A DNA stretch of 64,000 nt from positions 3,286,501-3,350,500 of the forward strand of contig NZ_AP023247.1 in NCBI RefSeq assembly GCF_016756535.1, written 5' to 3'. The DNA is from Mesorhizobium sp. 131-2-1 (GTDB lineage Bacteria; Pseudomonadota; Alphaproteobacteria; Rhizobiales; Rhizobiaceae). The position numbers were made by a program, and so were the translations under genes. Of this stretch, positions 1-10,229 are shown piece by piece; the stretch's first letter is position 1; each line of letters begins with the position of its first letter. The notes under the pieces were generated by a model. That model was not told the DNA's origin and did not search any database. It saw only the letters and a list, made by a program, of their open reading frames with translations.

Positions 1-119
1 CGCAGTTCTACAAAAGCGTCTGGGGCGTGCCGAAGACCTGGTACCTGCTTGGCGGCTCGGTGACCTGGCTAATGCTGGGCAACGCCATTATGTTCAAGAT
101 GTCGAACTTCAGGTTCTGA
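1..119 (+). CDS. tadB: TadB, C-terminal fragment (pilus assembly inner-membrane protein)
   Basis: Only the last 38 codons or so are present, in the frame that begins at base 3 and ends with TGA at 117-119. The translation holds a hydrophobic segment (WYLLGGSVTWLMLG) followed by NAIMFKM near the end, which matches the C-terminus of TadB. TadB and TadC form the T2SSF-type membrane platform of tight-adherence (Flp) pili. The stop is one base from the tadC start, so the two are co-transcribed. The rest of the gene lies before the window. The identification rests on the short tail plus the tadC neighbour. Confidence 0.75.
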   Translation, partial: QFYKSVWGVPKTWYLLGGSVTWLMLGNAIMFKMSNFRF

Positions 120-120
120 C

Positions 121-1089
121 ATGCAGGCCGTGATCGAATTCCTCGCCTCGCTCGCGCCGACTTCGCTGATGCCGGTGGCGGTGCTGCTGCTGATGCTGGG
201 CGGCGGCGCCGTGGCCTGGCCGCTGGTCGTGGCCAAGGGCGACCGCAACGAGGTCAAGCGCCGGCTGAAGGTTGAGGAGAGCAGCCAGGCTGTCGAGCAG
301 ACCGAGCCTGCGCCGCGCAAGAATTCCAACGCGGTGCGCGAGAAGGCGGTGAAGCGGGCGCAGGAATTCTACGCCAAGAGTGACCCCGAGAATGTCGCGC
401 GGCTGCGCATGAAGCTCATCCAGGCCGGCTACATGGAGCCGCGTGCGGTCGGCACCTTCTTCCTGATCCGCTTTGCCGCCTTCGTCGGCCTGGCCCTCGG
501 CGCCCTGCTGCTCAACCACTGGATGGCGAGCGCGGATTCGACCATGACCAGCCGCTGGACCTTCGTCATCCTGTCGGGTGCCGCCGGCTATTTCCTGCCC
601 GGCCTGGTGCTGACCCAGAAGGTGCGGGAGAAGATGCGCGAATACCGCAACGGCTTTCCCGACTTCATGGACCTGATGATCGTCTGCTGCGACGCCGGCA
701 TGAGCATGGAGGCCGGCATCGAGCGCGTCTCCAAGGAACTCGCCAAGACCTATCCTTCGCTCAGCCAGAACCTGCAGCTGGTGTCGCTGGAGCTGAGGGC
801 CGGCCGTAGCCTCGACGATGCGCTGAAGGCGCTCGCCGACCGCCTCAGCCTCGACGAGGTGCGCTCCTTCGCGACGCTGCTGCAGCAGTCCAAGGAACTG
901 GGCACCAGCCTGTCGGGAGCGCTACGCGTCTTCTCCGACGAGATGCGGCACAAGCGTATGTCGCTGGCCGAGGAGAAGGCGCATGCCCTGCCGGCCAAGA
1001 TGTCTGTGCCGGTGACGGTATGCATCCTGCCGGTGGTGCTGATGATCGCCATCATACCGATCATCGTGAAGATGACGACGGCGCACTGA
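121..1089 (+). CDS. tadC: TadC, type II secretion F-domain protein of the tad pilus
   Basis: A 322-residue inner-membrane protein with an N-terminal transmembrane segment near residues 15-35, a charged cytoplasmic stretch, a hydrophobic pair near 118-165, and a T2SSF domain from about residue 180 (the GFPDFMDLMIVCCDAGMSMEAGIERVS region) to a final membrane segment near 295-315. Length and layout are normal for TadC, which with TadB forms the membrane platform for Flp pilus assembly. The ATG is one base after the tadB stop, which fixes the start and implies translational coupling. Confidence 0.93.
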   Translation: MQAVIEFLASLAPTSLMPVAVLLLMLGGGAVAWPLVVAKGDRNEVKRRLKVEESSQAVEQTEPAPRKNSNAVREKAVKRAQEFYAKSDPENVARLRMKLIQAGYMEPRAVGTFFLIRFAAFVGLALGALLLNHWMASADSTMTSRWTFVILSGAAGYFLPGLVLTQKVREKMREYRNGFPDFMDLMIVCCDAGMSMEAGIERVSKELAKTYPSLSQNLQLVSLELRAGRSLDDALKALADRLSLDEVRSFATLLQQSKELGTSLSGALRVFSDEMRHKRMSLAEEKAHALPAKMSVPVTVCILPVVLMIAIIPIIVKMTTAH

Positions 1090-1226
1090 ACTCCACGGAA
1101 ACGCTGGTTAACGCATCCTTGGCGCGTAACCGGATTTTAGCTGCATTTCGGCACCGAAGCTTAATCGCTCCTATGTACAGTGCTCCCTGAAGAACGACCC
1201 GGCAAATCGGGCGATGGGGCAGGGGC

Positions 1227-1700
1227 ATGCGTCACAGACTTCCCACGGCAATGGCCGCATTGGCAGCCGTCTTGATGGTCACCGGTTGTACGACTAACAA
1301 CAACGTCGACACGACCAAGACCACCGCGATCCAGCCGGCGTCCAAGGACGTCAGCGCTACCGACCTGGCAGAGGGCAAGGCGCAGTTCCGCGAGGCGAAT
1401 TACGGCCTTGCCGAAAAGCACTTCCGCAAGGCCGTGGAGCTCAAGGCCGACAATGCCGAGGCCTGGATGGGGCTTGCCGCCTCCTATGACGAGCTCGGCC
1501 GTTTCGACTTCGCCGACCGCGCCTACAACCAGCTTCTGAAGGTCGCCGGCCGCCGGCCGCAGATCGTCAACAATATGGGCTATTCGCAGTTGCTGCGCGG
1601 CAACAAGAAGCAGGCCAGGGCCCTGCTGCTCGAAGCCAAGGCCCATATGGCCGACCCAACCGTGGTCGACGCCAATCTGGCGCTGCTGAACAAGAGCTAG
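1227..1700 (+). CDS. TPR-containing lipoprotein, TadD-like
   Basis: A 157-residue protein with a type II signal peptide: a short basic start (MRHR), a hydrophobic core and a VTGC lipobox, with Cys at about residue 21. After a polar linker come tetratricopeptide-like helices from about residue 55 to 150 (for example AKGQAQF-like and NAEAWMGLAASYDELGRFDFADRAY). It sits 137 bases after tadC on the same strand, and tad clusters commonly end with such a lipoprotein (TadD, thought to help pilus assembly at the outer membrane). A GGGGCAGGGGC stretch stands just before the ATG. The TPR lipoprotein call is firm; its role in pilus assembly is inferred from position. Confidence 0.85.
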   Translation: MRHRLPTAMAALAAVLMVTGCTTNNNVDTTKTTAIQPASKDVSATDLAEGKAQFREANYGLAEKHFRKAVELKADNAEAWMGLAASYDELGRFDFADRAYNQLLKVAGRRPQIVNNMGYSQLLRGNKKQARALLLEAKAHMADPTVVDANLALLNKS

Positions 1701-2077
1701 AAATCGTTCCGCCCGAATTCACCCGGCTATAGGTCGACTTGGTCGTGGCGAGACGAGAGATTTTCAACCGGCACTATTTCCTTTTTGTCGATTTGCAAAA
1801 CAGTTCGACGGATGCGGCTTCCCGCCGGCGGACGCCGCTTTGTCAGCCGGCTTGCCCGATGCGCAACTTCGGGCATGCGTCCTCTTTCGCACGGGTCGTC
1901 TCGCGCTCGTAGACAGAACTGTTTCAATATAAACCAGAACGTCTCTAGTCTTCGCATCTGCCCTTCATAGTAGTGGACGCTTTGTAAACCTTGTCCGAAG
2001 GTTGCGTCGAAAGCTTAGCTGAAAACTGTATCGGCGGGCCGCCGTTAACCTAGAATGCGGGTGCACCGTCGACTCCC
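1701..2077 (+). other. Intergenic region, no gene seen
   Basis: This stretch separates the tad genes from the GGDEF gene. Short reading frames on both strands (for example 1785-1970) lack a ribosome binding site and look unlike protein. A self-complementary GC-rich stretch at 1822-1831 (CCGCCGGCGG), flanked by GCGGC and GCCGC, could form a hairpin about 115 bases beyond the TPR gene. A TTAACC element at 2045-2050 resembles half of a CtrA box but has no partner at the right spacing. Confidence 0.5.
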
Positions 2078-3268
2078 ATGAGGCTGCGCCCAAGAATGTT
2101 GGATTTTAGTTCGCTCCTGCTCGCGGCGGCGCTGTCGGGCTCGTGCCTCAGCATCACGCTGTTAGCGATCTGGTTCACCGCGCCGCGGGCGCATTTCGTG
2201 CTGACGGTGGCGTGCGGCATGCTCGTGCTTGTCGCGCATGTAGTGCTGTTCTGGCGGTACACGAAGGAACCCAGCCCCTTGCTGTGCCAGGCTGTCCTTG
2301 CGCTGCTCAGCCTGGGCATTTTGGCCATCTGCCTGTCGTCCATGCAGTATCTCAGCGTGCCCGGCTACAGGCGTGTGATCGTGCCTACCCTGCTTGCCAT
2401 GATCGTTTGCGCGGCCGTCACCTATCTCGGCCTAGACGGCGTCGGCTTCATCATCACCTATGCGACGGTGACGGCGCTGCTTGGTGTGATCGGCGTGATG
2501 TTCTGGACCAAGGGGGGCGGCCACGACCGGCGGATTCTGCTTGTCGTGGCGTTTTTGAGCGGCGTCTGCGGGCTGTCCTTCGGCCTTTGCGGCGCAGTGC
2601 TCCTGGTCGGTGGCCATTGGGTGCTCGGTATCGCCCCCGACAACTGGGCAGAGGGATTGAACTCCGTCGTTGCGGTCGCCTGTATGACCGGTCTCGGCGC
2701 GCTGACGCTTTCGCTGCATCATCTGCAGGCGCAGATCGAATTGAAGGCCGAGACCCTGACCGATCCGCTGACCGGGCTGATGAACCGGCGGGCGCTGACC
2801 TCGCTCTATGGCGAGCGCGCCTTCGGTCCGTTCATGTCGGTGGTGATGTTCGATCTCGATCACTTCAAGAAGACGAACGACCTGTTCGGCCATCCGGTCG
2901 GCGACAAGGTCCTGTGCCGCTTCGCCGCCGTCATCCGCAAATATAACCGGACCGGCGTCGACGCCTTCCGGCTGGGTGGCGAGGAATTCGCGCTGGTCAT
3001 GTCGCGCATGACCGAAGACAAGGCCTATGAGCTGGCTAGCAAGATCGGCGTCGCCTTCGGCGCCGAGGTCGTGCCAACCCCGCGTGGCCCGCTGCGCAGC
3101 ACCGTCAGCGGCGGCATCGGCTTCGGCAAGGCCGGCGGCAGCAGCCTCGACGATGTGCTGGCCGAAGCGGACAAGGCTCTCTACGCGGCAAAGCACGCCG
3201 GACGGAACCGCGTGCTTGTCCTTAGCGAAGCGAGCAAGGCCGACGGGCCGGCCTTGCGTTCCGCCTGA
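2078..3268 (+). CDS. Membrane-bound GGDEF protein, predicted diguanylate cyclase
   Basis: A 396-residue protein with about six or seven transmembrane segments in residues 8-220 and a C-terminal GGDEF domain from about residue 225. The signature reads GGEEF at about residues 300-304, with the nucleotide-binding DPLTGLMNRR and FDLDHFKKTND motifs upstream, so cyclic di-GMP synthesis from two GTP is expected. The inhibitory I-site is not canonical: the residues before GGEEF read TGVDAFRL, with no RxxD in register. No EAL domain is present. The N-terminal region is likely a membrane sensor of unknown ligand. It converges with gcvP, 13 bases away. Confidence 0.9.
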   Translation: MRLRPRMLDFSSLLLAAALSGSCLSITLLAIWFTAPRAHFVLTVACGMLVLVAHVVLFWRYTKEPSPLLCQAVLALLSLGILAICLSSMQYLSVPGYRRVIVPTLLAMIVCAAVTYLGLDGVGFIITYATVTALLGVIGVMFWTKGGGHDRRILLVVAFLSGVCGLSFGLCGAVLLVGGHWVLGIAPDNWAEGLNSVVAVACMTGLGALTLSLHHLQAQIELKAETLTDPLTGLMNRRALTSLYGERAFGPFMSVVMFDLDHFKKTNDLFGHPVGDKVLCRFAAVIRKYNRTGVDAFRLGGEEFALVMSRMTEDKAYELASKIGVAFGAEVVPTPRGPLRSTVSGGIGFGKAGGSSLDDVLAEADKALYAAKHAGRNRVLVLSEASKADGPALRSA

Positions 3269-3281
3269 TCGCTCCCGGGCG

Positions 3282-6095
<2,814 letters not shown>

Positions 6096-6108
6096 AACTG
6101 TCCTGCTC

Positions 6109-6477
6109 TCAACCGATATGGGCCTTGTAGGCGGCCTCATCCAGAAGCCCGTCGAGCTGGCCTTCATTGGCGAGCCTCATCTTCCACAGCCAGCCGTCGC
6201 CCGTGGCGGCCGAATTGACCAGCGACGGATCCGACGACAGCGAGCTGTTGGCCTCGGTGATCTCGCCGTCGACCGGCGCGTAGACATCCGACGCGGCCTT
6301 GACGGATTCGACCACGACGGCGGTGTCGCCCTTGGCCAGCTTGCGGCCGACTTCCGGCAGTTCGACGAAGACGAGATCGCCGAGCTGCTCCTGCGCGTAG
6401 TCGGTGATGCCGACGGTGGCGACGCCGCCTTCGACACGGAGCCATTCGTGGTCTTCGGTGAAATAGGTCTTTGCCAT
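6109..6477 (-). CDS. gcvH: Glycine cleavage system H protein
   Basis: A 122-residue lipoyl carrier protein starting [13 protein letters not shown]. The lipoyl attachment lysine is Lys60 in [15 protein letters not shown]. It shuttles the aminomethyl group from GcvP to GcvT and is then reoxidised by the L protein, which is not in this window. The gene starts 6 bases after gcvT ends and stops 13 bases before gcvP. Length is normal for the family. Confidence 0.98.
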   Translation of the reverse strand: MAKTYFTEDHEWLRVEGGVATVGITDYAQEQLGDLVFVELPEVGRKLAKGDTAVVVESVKAASDVYAPVDGEITEANSSLSSDPSLVNSAATGDGWLWKMRLANEGQLDGLLDEAAYKAHIG

Positions 6478-6483
6478 CGGGAC

Positions 6484-7584
6484 TTATCCTTTGCGGTAGC
6501 GATGAGGCGTGAAGGGCAATGGGTTGATATCGATCGGGATTTTCGTCCCGCGGACATCGGCGAACAGTCTTGTTCCGGGCTTGGCCAGCGCGGTGTTGGC
6601 GTAGCCCATGGCGACCGGATGACCGGCCGACGGGCCGAAACCACCCGAGGTGACATGACCGGCCGGATTGCCGTCGGCATCGAAAAGCGCAGCACCCGCG
6701 CGCACCGGCTGGCGGCCGTCCGGCTTCAGCCCAACGCGCTTTTGCGCCGGGCCGCGCTCCAGTATGGCGCGCAGCGCGTCGGCACCGATGAAATGACCGG
6801 CGGCGCGAACATCCTTGGGAATCGCCCACATCAGGCCCGCGCTGGCCGGATCGAACTCCTCGGTGATGTCCTGGCCGTGAAGGCAGAGCCCGGCCTCCAG
6901 TCGCAGCGAGTCGCGGGCGGCGAGGCCGATCCACTGCACGCGCTCGTCCTTCAGCAGCGTGGCCACCAGGTCCCGCGCATCCGCTTCCGGCAGGCCGATC
7001 TCGAAACCGTCCTCGCCGGTATAGCCGGAGCGGCTCATGAACCAGTTTTGGCGCGGCTCGATGCCGTGCATGAACAGCAGCGAGCCGGTCTCCATTCCGG
7101 CGCGGGCGAGGGCGGCCCATGCTTCCGGCCCCTGGATCGCCAGGAAGACGCGGTCGAGCGCGTCCACTTTTGCGTCGAAATCGGCGGCGAGCGCCCGCAA
7201 ATGCTTCTCGTCGACGGCGGCATTGCCGGCGTTGGCGACGACCATGAAGCGCTCGTCGCCAAGCCTGGTGACGATAAGGTCGTCGATGATGCCGGCAGCC
7301 TCGTTGAGGAAGAAGGTGTATTTCGACTGCGAGATGCCGAGCGCGCCGGCGTCGAGCGGGCAGGCGCGGTTGAGAAGCGCAGCGGCACCCGGACCGCTGA
7401 CCAGAAACAGCTTCATGTGCGAGATGTCGAACAGGCCGGCATGCTCGCGGGTATGAAGGTGCTCCTTCATCACGCCGGCGGGATAGGTGAGCGGCATCGA
7501 CCAGCCGGCGAACGCGCCAAAGCGCGCGCCTGCGGTCATATGCAGATCCTCGAGGGGTAGGTGTCTGGCTTGGTCGCCCGTCAT
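6484..7584 (-). CDS. gcvT: Glycine cleavage system aminomethyltransferase (T protein)
   Basis: A 366-residue folate-dependent enzyme that transfers the one-carbon unit from aminomethylated GcvH to tetrahydrofolate and releases ammonia. Family sequence is clear: FAGWSMPLTYPAGVMKEH and GLFDISHMKLF near the N-terminus, and RSGYTGEDGFEI in the middle. It is the first gene of the gcvTHP operon, and its start codon lies about 50 bases after the second aptamer of a tandem glycine riboswitch. The order T-H-P and tight spacing make a single transcript likely. Confidence 0.97.
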   Translation of the reverse strand: MTGDQARHLPLEDLHMTAGARFGAFAGWSMPLTYPAGVMKEHLHTREHAGLFDISHMKLFLVSGPGAAALLNRACPLDAGALGISQSKYTFFLNEAAGIIDDLIVTRLGDERFMVVANAGNAAVDEKHLRALAADFDAKVDALDRVFLAIQGPEAWAALARAGMETGSLLFMHGIEPRQNWFMSRSGYTGEDGFEIGLPEADARDLVATLLKDERVQWIGLAARDSLRLEAGLCLHGQDITEEFDPASAGLMWAIPKDVRAAGHFIGADALRAILERGPAQKRVGLKPDGRQPVRAGAALFDADGNPAGHVTSGGFGPSAGHPVAMGYANTALAKPGTRLFADVRGTKIPIDINPLPFTPHRYRKG

Positions 7585-7631
7585 GTCATCTCCAGAGTCG
7601 CACGCAATCGGCCGCTGATGGCGACCAGTCC

Positions 7632-7812
7632 GTGCCCCTCTGTCTGAAGCCTGAGAGACTCGCGCCCCGTAACTCTGTCGGCAGCGCTTACACCTTCGGC
7701 GCGGGGCGTGAGCCCCGACTTTCCAGAGTGTCTTTCCCGTCTACGGTTCTTTTGCCTGAGAGATTTCGGGCGATTTCCCCTTCGGCGGCAGCTCTCGCTG
7801 CTCTCTCCCGCA
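7632..7812 (-). promoter_or_regulatory. Tandem glycine riboswitch upstream of gcvT
   Basis: Read on the minus strand, two glycine aptamers follow each other. Aptamer 1 starts with GCGGGAGAG and continues with GCCGCCGAAGGGG and AATCTCTCAGGCAAAAG, then ACCGTAGACGGG. Aptamer 2 has CACTCTGGAAAG, GCGCCGAAGGTGTAAGCGC, GTCTCTCAGGCTTCAGACAG and AGGGGCA. These conserved blocks (CCGAAGG and CTCTCAGGC in each) define the class, and the leader lies directly ahead of gcvT. Glycine binding is expected to switch on gcvTHP. About 47 bases separate the second aptamer from the gcvT start; I did not settle whether they act through a terminator or by hiding the ribosome site. Ends are approximate to about 5 bases. 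Confidence 0.93.
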
Positions 7813-8007
7813 AACAGGTAGGACTCAGGGTTGAGCCCTCGACTCGTCATCCATAGCCCGTCAACGACACCTTGTCACCTGCCAGCGACATCTTACTGAC
7901 AAGTCTTCGCTAACCACGGCGCTTGCCGGTTTCTCAAGACACTTCTGATACATCGCTGCGAAACGATGCTTGGGGCCGGATTATTCCGGCGGCGACGGGG
8001 ACCAACA

Positions 8008-9009
8008 ATGGGCGAACTGATCATGAGCGCTCCGGTGGCGGGGCTGACCTCCAAGAACCGCATCACGGCCGAGGACGTCACGATGCTGCGCCGCGAGGTG
8101 TTCGGCGACGGCGTGGTGAGCCGTGGCGAGGCCGAGGCGCTGTTCGCGCTCGACCAGACGGCGCGCGACAAATGCCAGGAATGGCCCGCGTTCTTCGTCG
8201 AGGCGGTCACCGACTACATCGTCCATCAGGAGAAGCCGGAGGGCTATATCTCCGAGGAGAATGCCGACTGGCTGATCCGGACGATCTCGCGCGATGGCAT
8301 GGTCGACAGCCTGACCGAGCTCGAACTCGTGGTGCATGTGCTGGAGAAAGCCAAATCGTCGCCCAGTCGGCTTTCGGTCTATGCGCTGGAGCAGGTCGCG
8401 CATGCGGTGATCGACGGCAAGGGACCTTTGATGCTGGGCGGCCAACTGGTTTCGGGACTGGTGGCCAAGGCCGAGGTCGATCTGCTGCGCCGCATCCTCC
8501 ACGCCTATGGCGGCGACGGCAACATCGCGATCACCCGCGCCGAGGCGGATGTGCTGTTCAGGATCAACGAGAGCACCGCGGCGGCCAGCAACGATCCGTC
8601 CTGGAACGAGCTGTTCGTCAAGGCGATCGCCAATTTCGTCATGTGCTCGGCCGGCTACGAGGCGCCGACGCGCGAGGTGGCGCTGCGCCAGGAGAACTTC
8701 CTCGACGATGCCGACCCCGGAATTGGCGGCTTCTTTGGCCGCATGGTATCGGGCGGGCTCGCCGGCATCATCGAAGCCTACCGCTCACCTGACGATATCG
8801 AGGCCGATTGGGAAGCCAGGAACCGGGCAGCCGAAGCAATGGCCCGCCGCGCCGAGACGGTCGATGCCGGCGAGGCGAAATGGCTGGCCGAGCGGATCGG
8901 CACGAAGCGGCCGCTCAGCGAAAACGAGCGCGCGCTGCTGACGCTGATCAAGCACGCCTCGCCGGAAATCCACCCGTTGCTGAAGCCGCTGCTCGACAAG
9001 GTCGCCTAG
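8008..9009 (+). CDS. Uncharacterised protein with an internal duplication
   Basis: A 333-residue soluble protein of unknown function with no signal peptide or membrane segment. Two segments resemble each other: residues about 24-90 and 157-231 share LRR, a GDG loop, E-A-(E/D)-x-LF and a W-x-x-(F/L)FV-x-A(V/I) helix. A third GDG-like loop, RDGMVDSLTELE, lies near residues 95-106. The DG-x-(V/I)-x-x-x-E pattern recalls degenerate EF-hand loops, but calcium-binding residues are incomplete, so this is only a resemblance. The ATG at 8008 has GGGGA at good spacing; an in-frame ATG at 7966 has none. The gene diverges from the gcv operon and ends overlapping the stop of the facing acetyltransferase gene. 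Confidence 0.8.
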   Translation: MGELIMSAPVAGLTSKNRITAEDVTMLRREVFGDGVVSRGEAEALFALDQTARDKCQEWPAFFVEAVTDYIVHQEKPEGYISEENADWLIRTISRDGMVDSLTELELVVHVLEKAKSSPSRLSVYALEQVAHAVIDGKGPLMLGGQLVSGLVAKAEVDLLRRILHAYGGDGNIAITRAEADVLFRINESTAAASNDPSWNELFVKAIANFVMCSAGYEAPTREVALRQENFLDDADPGIGGFFGRMVSGGLAGIIEAYRSPDDIEADWEARNRAAEAMARRAETVDAGEAKWLAERIGTKRPLSENERALLTLIKHASPEIHPLLKPLLDKVA

Positions 9010-9437
9010 CCGTTCGCGGCTATTGTCTTGCAAAGAATGAAATTGGAGTGGCCTTCGGGCCACCCGGCAAATTCGGCCATACGCTCGAAACCAGCCTTTT
9101 CGTACATGGCGGGCGCCTGAAAGTCGTGCGTCGCGACCCAGATTCGCCGCGCACCGCGGCTTGCGGCCTCGGCGACAAAGGCGTCGAGCAGCTCTCTGCC
9201 GTAGCCACGGCCCCGAACTTCGTGCTCAACCCACATCAATTCGAGCTCGGCGATGCCTGCCCACGAATAACCGGCGGCAACGCCAATTGCGCGCCCCGCT
9301 TCGTCCCGTACGGCAAAGACAAGGCCCCGATCGTCGTCGCGGCCTGCGATACGCCGGTTGTCGGCGTTGAGGCGTTCCTCGATGGCACCGAGGTCGTGTG
9401 ACGACAGATCGTGCTCGGCTTGCAGGCGAGGCGCCAT
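9006..9437 (-). CDS. GNAT family N-acetyltransferase
   Basis: A 143-residue protein with the GNAT fold. The acetyl-CoA motif A reads RGRGYGRELL at about residues 75-84, after the strand ELELMWVEHEV, and motif B-like sequence FYEKAGF appears here as MYEKAGFERM near residues 111-120. The substrate is unknown. The ATG at 9437 shares its last base with the stop of the upstream molybdoenzyme gene (TGATG), so translation is coupled and the gene is the third of an operon with the cytochrome b and molybdoenzyme. The longer open frame upstream is shadow sequence inside that gene. Confidence 0.88.
   Translation of the reverse strand: MAPRLQAEHDLSSHDLGAIEERLNADNRRIAGRDDDRGLVFAVRDEAGRAIGVAAGYSWAGIAELELMWVEHEVRGRGYGRELLDAFVAEAASRGARRIWVATHDFQAPAMYEKAGFERMAEFAGWPEGHSNFILCKTIAANG
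9007..9022. terminator. Short UUCG hairpin between convergent genes
   Basis: TAGCCG-TTCG-CGGCTA is a perfect 6-bp stem closed by a stable UUCG-type tetraloop. It begins on the stop codon of the plus-strand gene, and the minus-strand gene stops on the same bases (9006-9008). A modest T-rich run follows on the plus strand. It may serve both genes; the stem is short, so this is tentative. Confidence 0.45.
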
Positions 9438-10228
9438 CAAATGCCGCCGTACCAGTCGTAGCCATTGTCTTCCCAATAGCCGCCGCGGCCGCCGCCGATC
9501 GCGGCGAAACTGTCGATCAGCTCTATTTTGTATATGTATTTCGGCATCTTGTAGCCGAGCTGGCGCTCGACACGCACGCGCAGTGGGGCGCCGTTCTCGA
9601 CCGGGAGCGGCTTGCCGTTGACGCCGTAGGCCAGGATCGTCTGCGGATGGCGGGCATCGATCAGGTCGATGGTGCCGTAATATTTGACGTCGCCGGAGAG
9701 GCTGCGGTCGATCGTGTCGAGGCAATGGAACATGACATAGCGGGCCTGGGGTTTCACGACCGCCTGGTCGAGAACCAGGGACAGCGGCGTGCCCGTCCAT
9801 TTGGCGATGCAGCTCCAACCTTCGACGCAGTCGTGGCGGGTGATCTGGGTGCGGCTCGGCATGTTCTGAAGCTGCTCGCGGGTGAGCGACAGCGGCTTCT
9901 CGACAAGGCCGGAGACTTCGAGGCGCCAATCGGCGAAATTGTTGGCAAGCAGCCCTTTGTAGGTGTCGTCGTCGGGCGCGGTGACGCCGTTCGGCCGCTG
10001 CGGCTGGCGGATGTCGGCCTCGGTGAATTCCTGGGCCAGCGCGTCGCGGCCGGCCAGCAGGCGCTGGGCCCGGTATGTCAGGCCGTTGGCGTTTTCGAGG
10101 AAGCTGCGCAGGCCGCCGCCGACACCGAGACCGCTGTCGAAGGCATCGCAGCCGGACAACGCGATACCGGACAGGCCGAGACTGGCGGAGGTCAGGAATT
10201 TCCTGCGGTTGATCTGAAACTTCGCCAT
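9437..10228 (-). CDS. Tat-exported molybdopterin-dependent oxidoreductase, sulfite-oxidase fold
   Basis: A 263-residue protein beginning with a twin-arginine signal (RRKFLT at about residues 8-13) whose hydrophobic part ends in LSGC, a lipobox, so it may be a Tat-exported lipoprotein. The core belongs to the sulfite oxidase/MsrP fold: HDCVEGWSCIAKWTG near residues 150-165 has the cysteine expected to bind molybdenum, and the C-terminal part reads PKYIYKIELID. The substrate cannot be told from sequence. MsrP (YedY) repairs oxidised methionine and sulfite dehydrogenases oxidise sulfite; either is possible. The start at 10228 follows the cytochrome b gene by one base, so that protein is its likely electron partner. 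Confidence 0.88.
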   Translation of the reverse strand: MAKFQINRRKFLTSASLGLSGIALSGCDAFDSGLGVGGGLRSFLENANGLTYRAQRLLAGRDALAQEFTEADIRQPQRPNGVTAPDDDTYKGLLANNFADWRLEVSGLVEKPLSLTREQLQNMPSRTQITRHDCVEGWSCIAKWTGTPLSLVLDQAVVKPQARYVMFHCLDTIDRSLSGDVKYYGTIDLIDARHPQTILAYGVNGKPLPVENGAPLRVRVERQLGYKMPKYIYKIELIDSFAAIGGGRGGYWEDNGYDWYGGI

Positions 10229-10229
10229 C

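Noticed and set aside
1785..1970. 61-residue plus-strand frame after the TPR lipoprotein
   Set aside because: No ribosome site, arginine- and cysteine-rich random-looking sequence.
2040..2060. CtrA box upstream of the GGDEF gene
   Set aside because: TTAACC is present once but no second TTAA at the right distance.
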